From contig PTEX01000310.1 of NCBI GenBank assembly GCA_003342815.1, forward strand, positions 304,070 through 368,069: 64,000 nucleotides of DNA. Reading direction: 5' to 3'. Below are positions 61,601 through 64,000 of the stretch, piece after piece. This DNA comes from Eudromia elegans. Its lineage: Eukaryota; Chordata; Aves; Tinamiformes; Tinamidae. Under the pieces are notes generated by a model, which saw only the letters and a list, made by a program, of their open reading frames with translations, was not told where the DNA came from and did not search any database. The stretch's first letter is position 1; the number at the start of each line of letters is the position of its first letter. The translations under genes and the position numbers were made by a program.

Positions 61601-63624
61601 ATTAAATACAGTCCTGAGGGCTGTGCAGCCCCTTAGAAGCTGTGAGTTTCAGCATCTAGTGATCTAGGTGGAAATAGGATGGTTCAGCCCCTTCTGTGCT
61701 CATGGTAAAACCACTGCTGGCTTTAAAAGAGAAGTTAGATGATACATCACTTAACAGCATAAGGAGACATCAACCTTGCTTCATCATCAAACTCAACTGA
61801 GCAGTTGAGGAGGGAGTTTGTTTCCTAGGCCAGGCTGAGAGACTACCAGCAAAAAGGTGATTTTTTTTGAGGTATGAGAGCATTAAAGTGGTGAAGAGAG
61901 GACAGGACAGAGAGAAGCATCGCAGAAGAAGTTTCTGTTGTCTCTTATGCTTAGGAAAATAGTTTTATGTTTGCAAGATACGCTGAGCCCTGAGGAGAAG
62001 GAGCTGATCCAGGCTCTGTGGGTGGTGTCAGCCCTTCCCGGTTGCAGAACTGGGCCAACTGTGTACAATTGACTGCATTTTTGTGTGTGCTTGGAATATT
62101 CCAAAATGCCTTTTCTTTTAATCCTTGACGTGTGCTTCCCCCCAAGGAATTAATATTGTTTGAACTGTTTTGGTAAGCTGAAAATAGATAAATGATCATG
62201 AGTGAGTTTGCGCGTAAAATCCGCTGGTGTGCTTTGGCTGCCTTGCACCATCCTTGTGATGCCAAACAGGCCGAGCGCAGCAGCGGATCTGCTCCAGTTT
62301 GTTTTCATAACGGCATGTCTGGCAAAAGAGAAACGTTTGGTGGTGTGTGGTCAGGGTGCAGGGCTGTGTAACCATTTCCTTGTCGGTAAATGATCTTGCA
62401 GGTAGGGGATGTTGTGGGAGACTGCAAGCACCCAGCGAGGGATGCTGCACGCCAGGAGGGAGGCTGTGTCTCACACTGGCCTGTTGCACTGCATTTATCT
62501 GCAAACATCCCATTTCCACAGAAATTATATATACGAGCAACTGGCTGCCCACACGTGTATTGCTAAATGAGAAGCTGCTTAGCCTTAGAGAGGGCCCTAG
62601 AGCAGGTGAGGGGGCACCAAAAGGCCATTGAGATACTACCATCCTCTTCAAAAACATGGCTGCCAACAGGTAGCGTATGAAAGTTTTGTTGTTTGGAAGG
62701 GGCCTTTAAATGGGGAACACTACTCCATGATGCTTCACATTTCCTCCCACAATGATTTAATTTTCCTGCTTATAGTATGATGAACAGCAGTTTGTGAGTT
62801 TGCCAGCCTCAGGGTAATGCATCCTTGGATGAATGTTATGGGGGTTTCTGTTTAGGGTTTTTTTGTGTGTTTGCTTTTTTCACTGCAGTTGTCAGTGTGG
62901 TAACTGGTTACTTGAAGTCAGTAGACTCAATGGTACGCTGTCTGAATTTCTCCCTGCTTTCTTAAAGTGATCTTGGACAGCCAAATTCCACTTTCAAAAT
63001 GTCTTCTTTATTACACTTCTCTGTGACAGCACCTTCTGCTATTAGGAATTCATAATGTGTGTCCTATGGCTAATTATTTAATCAAAATCAAATCAAATTT
63101 TATTTTAATCAAAAAGCAATAAGCAATTTGTTTCATCCTCCTTTCATAGGCAGGGGATGATGGTCATCTGCAGTTATACTAAAAAGATGGGTTGGACTCT
63201 GATCCCTTTTGCTGCAGGTTGCAGACCTGCCAACCCAATTAATTTTTGGAAAAAGGTCTTTGTTTTTCTTGGCAATCCAGTGACCTAGTCAGTTCTAGAC
63301 ATCTGGCAGCCGTATAATACCGGATCAATTTGTGCACCTACAATGGCCAGGCACGCCTAAGTGTAAAAAGTGGCTGCTGCACATTCACAAGGAATCCAGC
63401 AACGATACATTTGGCTTGCAGCATCTATTGTGCAGCCCTCCCAGGGGCTGACAGGGCTGTGTCTTACAAGTGTGGTACAGGAAGGCTCTTTCTGCACCAC
63501 ACGCAGTGCTTAGGAGTTGGGTTGACAGAGGAGAAATCCAAGATACTGCTCCAGTGCAGCTAATACTGGGCAATGCTCAACCAGCACCAGAGGGTTTTGT
63601 CACACAACTGCAGTTTTTGCATAG
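55059..63624. other. Gene-poor region, last part
   Basis: T-rich tracts occur at 55628-55690, 57728-57755 and 60638-60655. No exon of CALD1, the expected next gene by vertebrate synteny, was recognised. Confidence 0.5.
58468..58494. repeat. Alternating GT/GC tract, Z-DNA-prone
   Basis: Twenty-seven bases of strict purine-pyrimidine alternation (TG repeats, then GCGCGTGCACGTGT), followed by a further GT run to 58505. Confidence 0.85.
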
Positions 63625-64000
63625 GTGAAAGGTGATCTGGAGCTTGCTTTTGCTCTAGGGACACTAAATGGAAATTTAGCAAGTATGTCGAATGTGTTTC
63701 CTAATGAGATCTCTCAGGACAGGATAAAAACACTTATTTTGCATGAATATAACAAAATGAGAGATATGGATCATTTGAATCTCTATATCGAGTTCAAAAG
63801 CAAATGCTAATCCCCATAGTGTGATGCATTGCCATTTTTAAGCTGTGAGTTACTATTTCCATTCAGTGCGTTGAAAACCTGTTGCAACACGGGGCAAAAC
63901 ATACAACCCCTTGTGCTCAGAATGAGGAATAATACTTGAGCAAAGATGTGGCTCTTTTTTCTTCTTCTTTTATTTTTCTCCTGAAGTAAGCCAAATTCAC

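Noticed and set aside
63625..63810. 61-codon plus-strand frame near the right edge
   Set aside because: It reads somewhat protein-like (LILHEYNKMRDMDHLNLYIE) and has balanced composition, but no family was recognised and no splice context supports an exon. Homology search would decide.
1..64000. CRISPR arrays, tRNA or rRNA genes, prokaryotic operons or mobile defence systems
   Set aside because: None seen; the window is vertebrate nuclear DNA with spliced genes.

Overview
The window looks like nuclear DNA of a bird. The support is two CR1 LINE pieces with CR1-type reverse transcriptase or tail coding sequence and ATTCTGTG-type 3' ends, a third short CR1 tail, small spliceosomal exons with GT/AG borders in short introns, CpG-island promoters, and the gene order AKR1B - AKR1B - BPGM, which matches vertebrate synteny (human 7q33: AKR1B cluster, BPGM, CALD1). 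Species cannot be decided from the sequence alone; a chicken-like or other avian genome is the best guess.

Left part (1-10.5 kb, minus strand): two aldo-keto reductase family 1 member B (AKR1B) genes lie head to tail. The upstream copy is complete: ten coding exons from 10137 down to 5221, predicted 314 residues, with the full Asp/Tyr/Lys/His catalytic tetrad. The downstream copy starts at 3071 and has only exons 1-3 in the window; the rest lies beyond the left edge, and its first intron holds a 705-base assembly gap beside a GAAG repeat. The two copies use different promoter types: a CpG island with three CCAAT boxes for the complete gene, and an AT-rich TATA-like site for the other. A block covering exon 3 and part of intron 2 is far more alike between the copies than the neighbouring exons, which suggests gene conversion.

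Middle (10.5-21.3 kb): an intergenic spacer between two divergent genes, with one CR1 fragment, a long poly-A tract and no convincing gene. From about 21.3 to 35-37 kb is BPGM (bisphosphoglycerate mutase) on the plus strand: CpG-island promoter, non-coding exon 1, a large coding exon of 601 coding bases, an 8.2 kb intron, and a last exon completing a 259-residue protein. Two short upstream reading frames precede the BPGM start.

Right part (about 37-64 kb): a gene-poor stretch. It contains a CR1 3' tail, a short degenerate interstitial telomeric repeat next to coding-like sequence of unknown origin, a 5'-truncated and frameshifted CR1 with a recognisable reverse transcriptase, a Z-DNA-prone GT/GC tract and low-complexity T-rich runs. 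By synteny the next gene to the right would be CALD1, but no caldesmon exon was seen.

There is no prokaryotic operon, CRISPR array or defence system here. The genes are ordinary metabolic enzymes: NADPH-dependent carbonyl reduction (AKR1B) and red-cell 2,3-bisphosphoglycerate metabolism (BPGM). The most notable points are the exon-3 conversion tract, the altered coenzyme-clamping loop of the complete AKR1B protein, the BPGM upstream reading frames and the telomeric block.
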